A DNA stretch of 64,000 nt from Lysinibacillus fusiformis (GCF_007362955.1 NZ_CP041696.1:124001-188000); one strand, 5' to 3'; counted from the first letter of the stretch, positions 27,009 to 36,295 are shown. Notes: generated by a model from the letters alone, not told the origin. Program-made: numbers and translations.

Positions 27009-27157
27009 ATATAAGCCTCCTATTTTAACTTTATACATAACTTATCATATAATAGGGTTTTATTTGAAGTATCTTACATAATCAATCAGTATTTCCTCTT
27101 GACAACCGAACCCGATTTTTCAACAGAATGGCTGATGAAATTAGGAAATTGGCGAAA

Positions 27158-27213
27158 CGTAGTTACCTTATATCTAAAACTCAAAAAAGAGTAATAGACA
27201 TAAAGTAACTACG
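27158..27213. repeat. Long inverted repeat
   Basis: Arms CGTAGTTAC-c-TTAT-a-TCTA and its complement pair at 17 of 19 positions, with an inner ACTC/GAGT stem around AAAAAA. It lies in the 27009-27555 region, which has no well-supported gene. Confidence 0.6.
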
Positions 27214-27298
27214 CGATTATTCAACGTCATGGAGTTTCATTGAGGTTGCTCGTCGCCTTGTTTCGTAGCAGACTTTCGCCCGTCACACTCTTACGCAA

Positions 27299-27478
27299 TT
27301 ATCGTCCTGCGTATGCGGTTGTCGTGAAGCTTGTCCGCATGAGTGCGATTACCCTGCCGTAACAGCCGATAATCCACCGCACCTTTTCAATTGGCAGATG
27401 CGCGCCATTCATCACTTCCGTAAACAAGGAAACGGTTTGACCTGTGATATATCCGATTTTTTTGCAACGGTTCGGCAA
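27299..27478 (-). pseudogene. Small phage-like ORF without a good start
   Basis: 59 codons from a TTG, reading RCKKIGYITGQTVSLFTEVM and ending TTTAYAGR. The composition looks like real coding sequence. A stop lies three codons upstream of the nearest GGAAAGG, which abuts the TTG with no spacing, so translation is doubtful. Probably a decayed or truncated small phage gene; family not recognised. Confidence 0.4.
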
Positions 27479-27555
27479 CCTTTCCAGGTTAGATTAACGA
27501 CGAATTAGTGGGCTACCTCGTCGCTACTACTAAAAAAGGGTGCACTTAATAGAAG

Positions 27556-27677
27556 TTGCATCATCGAATTTTTTTCGATATAATGAACCTTAAGTAAACG
27601 CAATTGCTACCAGGCAATTTTTAGCGTAGATATTAAGTTGTAAAGCCGTTAGTGCGTCAACACTAGCGGCTTTTTTC
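27556..27677 (+). ncRNA. Candidate small RNA with its own promoter and terminator
   Basis: TTGCAT (27556-27561), 17 bp, TATAAT (27579-27584), expected start near 27591. A TTGC/GCAA mini-hairpin follows, then a strong terminator AGCCGTTAGTG / CACTAGCGGCT with TTTTTT (27644-27676). The transcript would be about 85-90 nt with no ORF. The promoter spacer is a palindrome ATCGAA-TTTTT-TTCGAT, a possible operator. The same hairpin can end the oppositely oriented integrase transcript. Confidence 0.55.
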
Positions 27678-27680
27678 TAT

Positions 27681-28652
27681 TTAAATATTTAAGTTCTCTA
27701 ACGGACTATGCTGTCGGTACTTCTTCATCACTTCCTTATCAGCAAAATCTAAATAAATTTGAGCAGTAATATCAACGTTTGCATGTCCCAACAATCGAGA
27801 TAATGTTGCCAAATCACCGCCATTAACCAAATACCTTTTTGCAAAATTATTTCTAAGCAAGTGAGGCGTCACCTGTAACCCGACGTCTTTACTACGAAGT
27901 CTAAATGAACGCTCTACTCCCTCGATTCGTAATTTTGATCCTCTATTCGTCGGAAATACGTAAGAACTATCTGAATAACGGTCCTTGTACGCTAACCATG
28001 ACCTAAGATGTTTTCGCGTCTTTTCTGAATAGTAAACGAAGCGTTGCTTTCCGTTTTTGGTTTTGCGTAATAACAATGCATTACCTCGCAAATCTATATC
28101 AGATGCTACAGCTTCCAACAATTCTCCTATTCTTGCTCCAGTATCAAAGATTAATCGAGCTATTACCCAATCACGATATTGATCGAATTTCGTAACGTCG
28201 AAAGAACGGAAAAACTGCTTTAGTTCATTATCTTCGAGCATAACTTTAATTTTTCGCTCCGGTTTAACATTCTTTAAATCCCTCAAAGGATTGCTGCGAA
28301 GAAGTTGTTCTGAATATAAATGCGAATAAAACGCTTTTATGTTACGCACGTAATTCGCAATTGTCGTTTTACTAACTGGCTTGCCAAAATCGCTGCGTCG
28401 TTCCGGGTAGTTTACAGGCGTTTCATCGGCACTTACCTCAAACTTACCTCTCTCTTCGATTGAACGAATATAGGCTCGTACATGCTCCGTTGTGACGCTT
28501 TTAACGTCATCTATTTCAAAGTTATCCAAAAGATACCTTGCGAATAGTTTAAGCGTTTGCTCATACGATTTTAGCGTTTTAGGCGAAAGACCTTTTGCCG
28601 AACAATCTAACATATAACGGTCAATTTCGATTAAAAATGGACTTATAGACAT
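27681..28652 (-). CDS. Tyrosine integrase of element A
   Basis: 323 residues. N-terminal SAM-like core-binding domain (about 5-130), catalytic domain after 150 with Arg in DTGARIGEL, Lys in KTKNGKQRF, HLLRNNF, the His in LLGHANVDI and the Tyr in QIYLDF. All catalytic residues are intact. It lies 138 bp from the spo0A att site and is read in the same direction as spo0A. Its apparent ribosome site (GGGGGCG) is inside the 3' arm of the copied spo0A terminator, with the T run between it and the ATG. Confidence 0.9.
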   Translation of the reverse strand: MSISPFLIEIDRYMLDCSAKGLSPKTLKSYEQTLKLFARYLLDNFEIDDVKSVTTEHVRAYIRSIEERGKFEVSADETPVNYPERRSDFGKPVSKTTIANYVRNIKAFYSHLYSEQLLRSNPLRDLKNVKPERKIKVMLEDNELKQFFRSFDVTKFDQYRDWVIARLIFDTGARIGELLEAVASDIDLRGNALLLRKTKNGKQRFVYYSEKTRKHLRSWLAYKDRYSDSSYVFPTNRGSKLRIEGVERSFRLRSKDVGLQVTPHLLRNNFAKRYLVNGGDLATLSRLLGHANVDITAQIYLDFADKEVMKKYRQHSPLENLNI

Positions 28653-28659
28653 AAAAAAT

Positions 28660-28701
28660 ACGCCCCCTCAAACAGTCGGCATAAACTGTCTAAAAAGGCG
28701 T
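28660..28701 (-). terminator. Element-borne copy of the spo0A terminator
   Basis: Minus-strand ACGCC...GACAGT / ACTGT...GGGGGCGT, then ATTTTTT. About 94% like 8903-8943 by eye; the 85 bp between it and the spo0A stop is also recognisably related to 8944-9036. It would end the spo0A transcript in the present arrangement. Confidence 0.8.
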
Positions 28702-28708
28702 TATAATT

Positions 28709-28752
28709 TTCGCTATATAAGCGTTATCTAATTTAGATTTACCGGTCATTCT
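28709..28752. promoter_or_regulatory. Candidate integrase/Xis arm sites, right end of element A
   Basis: 28709-28730 is the inverted counterpart of 12637-12658, and TTTACCGGTCATTCT at 28738-28752 is the direct counterpart of 12661-12675. Confidence 0.5.
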
Positions 28753-28790
28753 CCGCTAACCTACACGCTAAAAACCTTGATATAGCGCCC

Positions 28791-28946
28791 TTAGCTTGCC
28801 ATCATATCGATGCGAATCTTGTCCGCTATCATGGCGATAAATTCACTATTTGTCGGTTTCGACTTTAAATGATGGACCGTATAACCGAACATTGACGAAA
28901 TGGATTCATAATTGCCACGATTCCAAGCAACTTCAATGGCATGACG
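28791..28946 (-). repeat. Proximal att copy inside spo0A
   Basis: Identical to 12478-12633 over 156 bp. The repeat unit begins at the Arg213 codon of spo0A. The crossover point cannot be placed more precisely from the sequence. Confidence 0.92.
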
Positions 28947-29582
28947 AATGGCACGTTCTACACGTGACGGTGTTGTATTAAACTTTTTCGCGATTTCTGG
29001 ATATAGAATTTTCGTCACAGAACCTAATAACTCGATATCTTCATACACCATTTGAATCGCTTCTCGTAAATAAGAGTAACCTTTAATATGGGCAGGAACA
29101 CCGATTTCTTTAATAATAGCTGTAATCGTACTATCTAATTGATGTTGATTTAATTTCTGAGGAGCTGCTTGTTGTAAAACACTTGTCTTTTTCGGTAATG
29201 TCGCCTTTTGACCTGCACAATGCAAGATCTTCTGAACCAACTGATCAAACTCAAATGGCTTTAGCATAAAATAAGAAGCCCCTAGATCTACTGCTTGTTT
29301 CATAACATCCTCTTGTCCAAATGCAGTTAACATAATTACTTGAATAGATGACATGCGTTCATTTTGATACATTGCCTCTAATACCGCTAACCCATCGAGA
29401 TGAGGCATGATAATATCTAACAATAAAATATCTGGTGTAAACTCTTCAAGCATTTGAAGGCAAATTTTCCCATTTGAAGCAGTTGCAATTATTTCGATTT
29501 CCGGATGTCCTTGAAAATAATGCTCCATTGTTTTTAATAACTCACGATTATCATCTGCTATCGCCACTTTTACTTTTGTCAT
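28791..29582 (-). CDS. spo0A: Sporulation master regulator Spo0A
   Basis: 263 residues. Receiver domain with phospho-acceptor Asp in [10 protein letters not shown] (about residue 56), acidic ADDN at 9-12, and Lys in FMLKPFEF. C-terminal Spo0A DNA-binding domain after residue about 145, with [21 protein letters not shown]. Codons 213-263 plus stop are the 156-bp repeated att segment, so the present tail was probably supplied by the integrated element. The part that contacts sigma-A in B. subtilis (GNxxSISSxFGYTV) lies in this tail. The protein looks fully functional. Confidence 0.97.
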   Translation of the reverse strand: MTKVKVAIADDNRELLKTMEHYFQGHPEIEIIATASNGKICLQMLEEFTPDILLLDIIMPHLDGLAVLEAMYQNERMSSIQVIMLTAFGQEDVMKQAVDLGASYFMLKPFEFDQLVQKILHCAGQKATLPKKTSVLQQAAPQKLNQHQLDSTITAIIKEIGVPAHIKGYSYLREAIQMVYEDIELLGSVTKILYPEIAKKFNTTPSRVERAIRHAIEVAWNRGNYESISSMFGYTVHHLKSKPTNSEFIAMIADKIRIDMMAS

Positions 29583-29668
29583 TTCAATTCCTCCTTCTGG
29601 ACTTCGCCTTGAATCATCAAAGCGTTAAACCTTTTACCCCTTATGCCTTTTTGACACACTGTGGAATT

Positions 29669-29675
29669 TTCGACA
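29669..29675 (-). promoter_or_regulatory. 0A box upstream of spo0A
   Basis: TGTCGAA on the minus strand, the consensus Spo0A~P site, about 90 bp upstream of the start codon. Fits known autoregulation of spo0A. The 29583-29904 gap otherwise shows no gene. Confidence 0.55.
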
Positions 29676-29904
29676 TTTTTGTGTTAAAAACCTTTTCTAT
29701 TTCCAAAAATGAGTATGTAGTCCGATACTTTCTTTTTATATCGACAATTTACGATATTTCCCAGGGAAAATTAAGCGTTCGTTATGTCTATTTTAGTGAA
29801 AAATACCATATAAAACTACACTTTTTTTTAAGTATCGATAAATCCTTCTTTATTTGGTATGAAATACTTGGTGAACGAGATAATATATTGCATAAACTAT
29901 AGAG

Positions 29905-29931
29905 AACGGAGCTACCAAAGGCAGCCCCGTT
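29905..29931 (-). terminator. Hairpin downstream of spoIVB
   Basis: AACGGGGCT / AGCTCCGTT stem 7 bp past the spoIVB stop. There is no strong T run, so termination is less certain. Confidence 0.45.
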
Positions 29932-29937
29932 ATTAAG

Positions 29938-30885
29938 TCATGAGGATTTTTTCAACATTTCGGCTACTGTAATTGCTGCTCCCTTTTTAGGCTCTTCCAC
30001 AAACATATGCGTTACTGCACCGACAAAACGACCGTCTTGAATAATTGGGCTGCCACTCATTCCCTGTAGAATGCCACCTGTTTTTTCAATGAGCTTTTGG
30101 TCAGATACTAAAAATTCAAGTCGTCCATTTTCAACCTTTGTGATTTCAATCGTAAATGTTTCCACCTTGCTGCCTTCAATTGCCGTATAGATTTCAGCTT
30201 TCCCCGTTTTTATATCTTTTTCATGCATAATTTCAATTGCTTTTGGCAATCTTTGTTGATAACCTTCTTCCCAACGTCCAAAGATACCATAAACTGTATT
30301 TTTATCAATGCTACCTAGTCGCTCTTGGTGTTTTTCAATGGAAGAAATTTTATAGCCTGGTTGTCCAGGTGTGCTTTTACGGATTTGTTGGATGGAAGCT
30401 AAAAAAATGGAGCCAGCTCGAAAGACAGGGGCTTCTTGTAAGGTTGAGTCAATAATTTGATGGCCTAATGCACCGTAATTTTTTGTCTCTGGATCAATGT
30501 ATGTCAATGTCCCTACTCCATCTGTTTCATCTTTTAGAAAAGAAATGACATGTTCTGCTTCTTGTTCCTTTAATTCAACAGTTACTTGTTTTCCTTCACT
30601 TTTCATCGTCCATGTCTGTTGCCCCTGTTGCGCAATAGCTTGTTTGGCATCATCAAGTGTTTTTACAGTGGTATCATTTATTTTTTCAATGACAGCACCG
30701 CCTTTCATCCACTGATTGGAAGCTAACAACACATCATGAGCAACAAATACATGAGATAACTGAAGCTGAATCCCAATTGCTTCGCCCATCGGAATAAGCT
30801 TTTTGGCCGCAAAAGCTTGAATAGGTAAACATAAGAACACGATGAGCATAGGCAAAATGACAAATTGACGCCAACGACGATTCAT
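29938..30885 (-). CDS. spoIVB: SpoIVB serine peptidase (S55 family)
   Basis: 315 residues from the ATG at 30885 (AAAAGGAGGTG); an upstream ATG lies inside the ribosome site itself. Signal anchor at about 7-27, a PDZ-like region (about 50-110), catalytic His in GALGHQI and Ser in GMSGSPII. It is secreted into the forespore intermembrane space and triggers pro-sigma-K processing. It is about 110 residues shorter than the B. subtilis protein, mainly before the peptidase domain. Its place just upstream of spo0A is conserved. Confidence 0.9.
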   Translation of the reverse strand: MNRRWRQFVILPMLIVFLCLPIQAFAAKKLIPMGEAIGIQLQLSHVFVAHDVLLASNQWMKGGAVIEKINDTTVKTLDDAKQAIAQQGQQTWTMKSEGKQVTVELKEQEAEHVISFLKDETDGVGTLTYIDPETKNYGALGHQIIDSTLQEAPVFRAGSIFLASIQQIRKSTPGQPGYKISSIEKHQERLGSIDKNTVYGIFGRWEEGYQQRLPKAIEIMHEKDIKTGKAEIYTAIEGSKVETFTIEITKVENGRLEFLVSDQKLIEKTGGILQGMSGSPIIQDGRFVGAVTHMFVEEPKKGAAITVAEMLKKSS

Positions 30886-30966
30886 ACGACACCTCCTTTT
30901 CATTTTAGTCTTGTTACTATGTGTTTTTGTGTCATTCTTATAAGCGGTAAATATTTGCGCAAAATG

Positions 30967-31010
30967 AAAAAAACCCAGAAACAAATTAAAACCGTTTCTG
31001 GATATTTTTT
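30967..31010 (-). terminator. recN terminator
   Basis: CCAGAAAC / GTTTCTGG stem with T runs on both sides, just past the recN stop. Confidence 0.8.
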
Positions 31011-31016
31011 ATCATC

Positions 31017-32708
31017 TTAGCGCATTTGTTTTTTTCGCGCTTTCGCCATATTTAATAGCTCTGTTGCATGCTGTAAAGTTAAGGCTGTAATTTCTGCACC
31101 TGACATCATGCGACTCACTTCTTCAATACGAGCACGTGTATCTATTTCTGCCAATGACGTAAACGTACGATCATGCTCGACTTCTTTTTTTATAAAATAA
31201 TGATGATCTGCCATTGCAGCCACTTGCGGTAAATGTGAAATACATAAAACTTGGGAATTAATAGAGATTGCGGCAATTTTTTCAGCAATTGCTTGTGCCA
31301 CTCGACCACTCACACCTGTATCAACCTCATCAAAAATAATGGACGTTACACCATTTGAAGAAGAGAAAATAGTTTTTAACGCTAGCATCATTCGTGATAA
31401 TTCTCCACCAGAGGCGATTTTCGGTAAAGATTTCGGGGGCTCGCCCACATTCGTTGAAATATAAAAAGTGACTTGATCTTTACCATGTGCATCAAAATAA
31501 GGTAATGCATCAAAATTCACGATAAACTTTGCTTTTTCCATATGTAATTCACGCAGCTCAGCCATAATCGCTTCACTTAATTCATGTGCAGCTACTTTAC
31601 GTACATTAGAAAGTTCAGCTGCAAAATCATTTAAAACTTCTTCCATTGCATGAACTTTCCGTTCTTTCACCTGTAAAATTTCGTCACGATTTAATAACTC
31701 GTTTAACTCTGTTTTAATTTTTTCATAATAGGTTAAAATATCTTCAACAGTTGCCCCATATTTGCGCTTCATGTTTTGTAAAAGTGCAAGTCGTTGCTCC
31801 ACCTCGTTTAATCGGGCTGGGTCAAATTCTAGCTCATCTAGTACATTTTTCACCTGATAGGCTGCATCCTGCAAAGCATAAAATGCAGTTGTAACAGCTT
31901 CAGAAGCCTCTTTGAATTGTTCATCAATCGTTGCTGCATCCTCTAATGCGCCCATTGCATTGCCAATCCAATCCAGGCCTTTGGTTTCACCTTGGATGGC
32001 TTCATAGGCTGCACTAGATCGTTCAAAAATTTTATTGAAATTCATCAGACGACGACGCTCATCTAGAAGCTCGTCTTCCTCACCCAACTTTAAATTTGCA
32101 TCCTCCAGCTCTTTCATTTGAAACTGGTATAAATCAATACGTTGTGCCATTAACTGCTCATCAATAGAAATTGATGCCAATTCTTTTTTCAAGGCACGAT
32201 ATTCATCATATTGCTTACTATACATATTTTGAATCGGTGTAAGCTGTTCCTCCGCAAATTGATCGAGTAAATGAATATGTTGTTTTTCATCCATTAATTC
32301 TTGGTTTTCATGCTGTCCATGAATGTCAATAAGACTCGCACCTACATCACGTAATACAGATAATGGAACAAGCTTGCCATTCACACGACAGATACTTTTT
32401 CCTGTATCATTTAAATCACGGCGCAATATGATGGTATCTTCTTCTATTTCAATACCTGCTTCTTCTAATTTTTTATATACAGGGTGTGCAGGACTAGAAA
32501 TTTGGAATAATCCACCTAACTCTGCTTTTTTAGCGCCATGGCGAATGAATTCTGAATTTCCTCTACCTCCGGCAAGTAAATGCACTGCATCAATAATAAT
32601 CGATTTCCCTGCTCCTGTTTCCCCCGTTAACACCGTTAAACCATCTGAAAAACTGACTGTTAGATCCTCAATGATGGCAAAGTTTCGAATACTAAGCTCT
32701 CTTAACAC
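31017..32708 (-). CDS. recN: DNA repair protein RecN
   Basis: 563 residues, SMC-like. Walker A GETGAGKS at about 30-37, long coiled-coil centre, signature SGGELSRMMLALK at about 435 and Walker B IIFDEVDTGVSG. It acts at double-strand breaks. ATG follows the argR gene by about 150 bp. Order recN-argR-tlyA-dxs is as in B. subtilis. Confidence 0.96.
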   Translation of the reverse strand: MLRELSIRNFAIIEDLTVSFSDGLTVLTGETGAGKSIIIDAVHLLAGGRGNSEFIRHGAKKAELGGLFQISSPAHPVYKKLEEAGIEIEEDTIILRRDLNDTGKSICRVNGKLVPLSVLRDVGASLIDIHGQHENQELMDEKQHIHLLDQFAEEQLTPIQNMYSKQYDEYRALKKELASISIDEQLMAQRIDLYQFQMKELEDANLKLGEEDELLDERRRLMNFNKIFERSSAAYEAIQGETKGLDWIGNAMGALEDAATIDEQFKEASEAVTTAFYALQDAAYQVKNVLDELEFDPARLNEVEQRLALLQNMKRKYGATVEDILTYYEKIKTELNELLNRDEILQVKERKVHAMEEVLNDFAAELSNVRKVAAHELSEAIMAELRELHMEKAKFIVNFDALPYFDAHGKDQVTFYISTNVGEPPKSLPKIASGGELSRMMLALKTIFSSSNGVTSIIFDEVDTGVSGRVAQAIAEKIAAISINSQVLCISHLPQVAAMADHHYFIKKEVEHDRTFTSLAEIDTRARIEEVSRMMSGAEITALTLQHATELLNMAKARKKQMR

Positions 32709-32861
32709 AAAATGTCACCTCTGTATCAAATTCACCCTGTTAGTTTACCCGTTACAAATTGGTGCAAACACTAAGTCTTCCATTTCAAAACGAAGAAAAT
32801 GGAAAGTCATGCACCGATTCGTTCAACTAATAATCAGGGTACCAGCGATTAAAGTTGCACT

Positions 32862-33320
32862 TTATAGCATTTCTAACAAGCGATTTTTTGTATTTTCACG
32901 CTCATTTTCGTCACGACAAATGATTAAAATTGTATCGTCCCCAGAAATAGTTCCTAAAATTTCTGGCCAATCTAAATGGTCGAGAAGCGACGCAATGGCA
33001 TTGGCATTACCAGGAAGTGCCTTCATGACTAAAAAATGAGAAGCGCCATCAATACTAATAAAAGCATCTGCTAATGCACGATGTAATTTTTGCACAGGAT
33101 TGAATCGTTGGTCTGCGGGTAAGCTATATTTATAGCGTCCATCTTGCAATGGCACCTTTACAAGGTGTAGTTCTTTAATATCTCGTGATACTGTTGCTTG
33201 CGTCACATTATAGCCTGCATCCTTTAAAAAATCGACTAAATCATCTTGTGTTTCAATCTCATGATTGGCGATAATATCCCGAATTCGTATATGTCTTTGA
33301 CTTTTATTCATATCCGTCAC
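32862..33320 (-). CDS. argR: Arginine repressor ArgR/AhrC
   Basis: 152 residues. Winged helix-turn-helix N-terminus ([34 protein letters not shown]) and the C-terminal arginine-binding oligomerisation domain ([11 protein letters not shown]). It represses arginine biosynthesis and activates catabolism. Length agrees with the family. Confidence 0.95.
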   Translation of the reverse strand: MTDMNKSQRHIRIRDIIANHEIETQDDLVDFLKDAGYNVTQATVSRDIKELHLVKVPLQDGRYKYSLPADQRFNPVQKLHRALADAFISIDGASHFLVMKALPGNANAIASLLDHLDWPEILGTISGDDTILIICRDENERENTKNRLLEML

Positions 33321-33370
33321 CTCTTATAAATAATTAAGTATTTGTATATTTACACTACCATCTAAAACAT

Positions 33371-33409
33371 AAAAGCACAAGAAAAAACACGGCTCTACTA
33401 ACGAGCACG
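33371..33409 (-). terminator. tlyA terminator
   Basis: AACACGTGCTC / GAGCCGTGTT stem followed by TTTTTTC, just past the tlyA stop. Confidence 0.85.
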
Positions 33410-33411
33410 TG

Positions 33412-34230
33412 TTACTTTAGTGCACTATGCGCTTCTTCAACGAGTGCATTAAAAGCTGTATATGCAGCAATTTCTTGTGCGTCAACTGGATTCACTAAAT
33501 GGAATAAAAATTCAATATTACCTTCGCCACCTGTAATTGGGGAGAAAGATGCATCCTTGACAACAAAACCAACCTGAGTTGCCATTTTAGCAGTCTTTTC
33601 TAAGACCTCAAGGTGTACCTTTTTATCACGAACAATACCTTTTTTGCCTACATTTTCTTTTCCCGCTTCAAACTGGGGCTTCACGAGTGCCATTACATCG
33701 CCGCCAGGCATCAATACCGTTTTTAAAACTGGTAAAATTAACGATAATGAAATGAAGCTGACATCTATTGTCGCAAATTCTGGCAATCCTTGTGTTAAAT
33801 CAGCTGGCGTCGTATAGCGGAAATTTGTTTTTTCCATAACGGTTACACGTTCATCAGAACGAATTTTCCATGCCAGCTGATTCGAGCCAACATCAAGTGC
33901 ATAACAATGTCTTGCGCCATTTTGCAAGGCACAATCTGTAAAGCCACCTGTAGAAGAGCCGATGTCGAGCATCAGCTTACCTTCCACAGACATATCAAAA
34001 ATTTGAAGCGCTTTTTCTAGTTTCAAGCCACCACGGCTGACATATTTTAAATCAGAGCCTTTTACTTGTAGCGGCGCATCAATCGTAATTTTTTCGCCTG
34101 CCTTATCAATGCGAATTTCATTCGAAAAGACAAGTCCCGCCATAATAGAGCGTTTCGCCTTTTCTCTTGTTTCACATAGTCCACGCTCTACAAGTAAAAT
34201 GTCTACACGTTCTTTCGGTTGTTTTGTCAT
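33412..34230 (-). CDS. yqxC: TlyA/YqxC family rRNA methyltransferase-like protein
   Basis: 272 residues. N-terminal S4 domain (VDILLVERGLCETREKAKRS) and a FtsJ-like Rossmann methyltransferase domain with the SAM motif LDIGSSTGGFTDC. The family methylates rRNA 2'-O in some bacteria. Start overlaps the dxs stop (TAATG), coupling the two. Confidence 0.9.
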   Translation of the reverse strand: MTKQPKERVDILLVERGLCETREKAKRSIMAGLVFSNEIRIDKAGEKITIDAPLQVKGSDLKYVSRGGLKLEKALQIFDMSVEGKLMLDIGSSTGGFTDCALQNGARHCYALDVGSNQLAWKIRSDERVTVMEKTNFRYTTPADLTQGLPEFATIDVSFISLSLILPVLKTVLMPGGDVMALVKPQFEAGKENVGKKGIVRDKKVHLEVLEKTAKMATQVGFVVKDASFSPITGGEGNIEFLFHLVNPVDAQEIAAYTAFNALVEEAHSALK

Positions 34231-36131
34231 TATTTATTCAAACCTACTTGCTGTTTTTGTTGTAGTAACACATGCATACGTGCTACTGTATCTTCTGCCG
34301 TCATATGAATTTCTGCGAGCAATTGGTCTACATTTCCATGCTCAATAAATTGGTCTGGAATACCCATACGATCGATAAGTGCATTTAAATAGCCATGGTC
34401 ATGCGCAAATTCGAGAACACCACTACCAAAACCACCTTGTAATACCGCCTCTTCAATCGTAAGCACAGGCATGTGATTCGTTAATATACGGTGAAGCATA
34501 TCTTCATCCATTGGTTTAATAAATCGTGCATTCACCACTTCGACTTCTATACCTTGTTGCGCTAAAATATTTGCCGCTTCCATCGCCATAGGAATCGTCG
34601 TGCCAAATGTTAAAATAGCCGCATGCTTTCCTTCTCGTAGTACTTCCCAGCTGCCAATTGGTAAACTCATTAGTTCTTCATCCATCTGCACACCTAAGCC
34701 GTTCCCACGTGGATAGCGAAGCGCAATCGGTCCACCATCATAATCGATAGCAGTTTTCACCATATGCTGCCCTTCATTTTCATCCTTCGGCATCATAATT
34801 GTCATATTTGGCATATGGCGTAGGAACGCAATATCAAATACACCTTGGTGTGTTTCACCATCTGCACCAACTAGGCCAGCTCGATCAATACCGATAAAAA
34901 CATTTAAATTTGGACGTGCAATATCATGGAGAACCTGATCATAAGCACGTTGTAAAAACGTTGAGTATATGGCTAAAAAAGGCTTCATTTTCTGTGTCGC
35001 AAGACCTGCCGCCATCGTAGCAGCATGTTGCTCGGCTATCCCTACATCAAAGAAGCGTTTAGGGAAATCTTGCTGAATCCCTTGTAATTTTGAACCAACT
35101 GGCATTGCAGGAGTGATCGTTACAATACGTTCATCTTCATGTGATACTTTACGAACTGTCTCAGCGATTAAACTACTCCAGGCAGGGCCTTTTGTCTCTG
35201 ATTTGACAAATGCGCCAGTCTCCATTTTATACGGACCTGTCCCATGCCAATTACCAATCGTATCATCCTCAGCTGGTTTGTAGCCTTTGCCCTTTTTCGT
35301 AATAACATGTACAAGGACAGGGCCTTTTACTTTCTTAGCATACGATAAAGTCGTTTCAAGTGCCTCAAAATCATGTCCATCAATGGGTCCTAAATATTTA
35401 AAACCTAATTCTTCAAAGAACACACCTGATACAACTAAATATTTCAAGCTATCTTTTAAACGTTCCGCTGTTGAAGCTAGCTTACCACCCAGAACAGGGA
35501 TTTTATTGATTAATGATTCTAATTCTTCTTTTGCTTTTGAATATTCTTTGGCCGTGCGCAGACGACCAAGTACATTATGCAAAGCACCAACATTTGGTGC
35601 AATTGACATTTCATTATCATTTAAAATGACAATCATGTTTGTTTTTGCGTGGCCGATATGATTTAAGGCCTCAAGCGCCATTCCGCCTGTTAAAGCACCA
35701 TCCCCAATAATAGGCACAACAAAGTTTCTTTCGTTTTTTATATCACGTGCTGCTGCCATACCCATGGCTGCTGACAATGAAGTCGAGCTATGACCTGTTT
35801 CCCATTCATCATGTTCACTCTCCACAAGCTTTGGAAATCCACAAAGCCCTTTGAACTGACGTAATGTATCAAATTGACTAGCGCGACCTGTCAAAATTTT
35901 ATGCACGTAAGCTTGGTGGCCAACATCCCATAAAAACTTATCTTTTGGACTGTCAAACATTTTATGAAGCATAATTGTAAGCTCCACAACGCCTAGATTG
36001 GGCCCGATATGGCCACCTGTGACAGAACATTTTTCGATTAAGAAGGTACGAATTTCGTTTGCAAGCTGTTCAAGTTCCTTCTTATTTAAGTTTTTTAAAA
36101 AGGATGGACTAGAGATCTTGTTTAAATCCAC
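34230..36131 (-). CDS. dxs: 1-deoxy-D-xylulose-5-phosphate synthase
   Basis: 633 residues from the GTG at 36131, equal to B. subtilis Dxs; the AAAAGGTG site is 10 bp upstream. The open frame extends to 36164 but that extension is not conserved. Thiamine-diphosphate motif [19 protein letters not shown] and catalytic His in VGHQAYVHK are visible. First step of the MEP isoprenoid pathway. It sits downstream of ispA and xse genes, with a 165-bp gap. Confidence 0.95.
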   Translation of the reverse strand: MDLNKISSPSFLKNLNKKELEQLANEIRTFLIEKCSVTGGHIGPNLGVVELTIMLHKMFDSPKDKFLWDVGHQAYVHKILTGRASQFDTLRQFKGLCGFPKLVESEHDEWETGHSSTSLSAAMGMAAARDIKNERNFVVPIIGDGALTGGMALEALNHIGHAKTNMIVILNDNEMSIAPNVGALHNVLGRLRTAKEYSKAKEELESLINKIPVLGGKLASTAERLKDSLKYLVVSGVFFEELGFKYLGPIDGHDFEALETTLSYAKKVKGPVLVHVITKKGKGYKPAEDDTIGNWHGTGPYKMETGAFVKSETKGPAWSSLIAETVRKVSHEDERIVTITPAMPVGSKLQGIQQDFPKRFFDVGIAEQHAATMAAGLATQKMKPFLAIYSTFLQRAYDQVLHDIARPNLNVFIGIDRAGLVGADGETHQGVFDIAFLRHMPNMTIMMPKDENEGQHMVKTAIDYDGGPIALRYPRGNGLGVQMDEELMSLPIGSWEVLREGKHAAILTFGTTIPMAMEAANILAQQGIEVEVVNARFIKPMDEDMLHRILTNHMPVLTIEEAVLQGGFGSGVLEFAHDHGYLNALIDRMGIPDQFIEHGNVDQLLAEIHMTAEDTVARMHVLLQQKQQVGLNK

Positions 36132-36295
36132 CTTTCTCACACACCTTTTCAATAAATTATTCACCGCAATCGTGTTTCCACCATTATAACAGTGTTATCA
36201 TTATGCTAAAAGTACGAACACTTTATTGTTTACACATCGGCAAACGTACCCACCTATTCTAGCATATTCTTTCCCTTTAACGTCTTGTTTTTCTC

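Noticed and set aside
9037-29582. Skin-like interruption of a sporulation gene needing excision for function
   Set aside because: spo0A reads through to a complete 263-residue product, so the element does not inactivate it.
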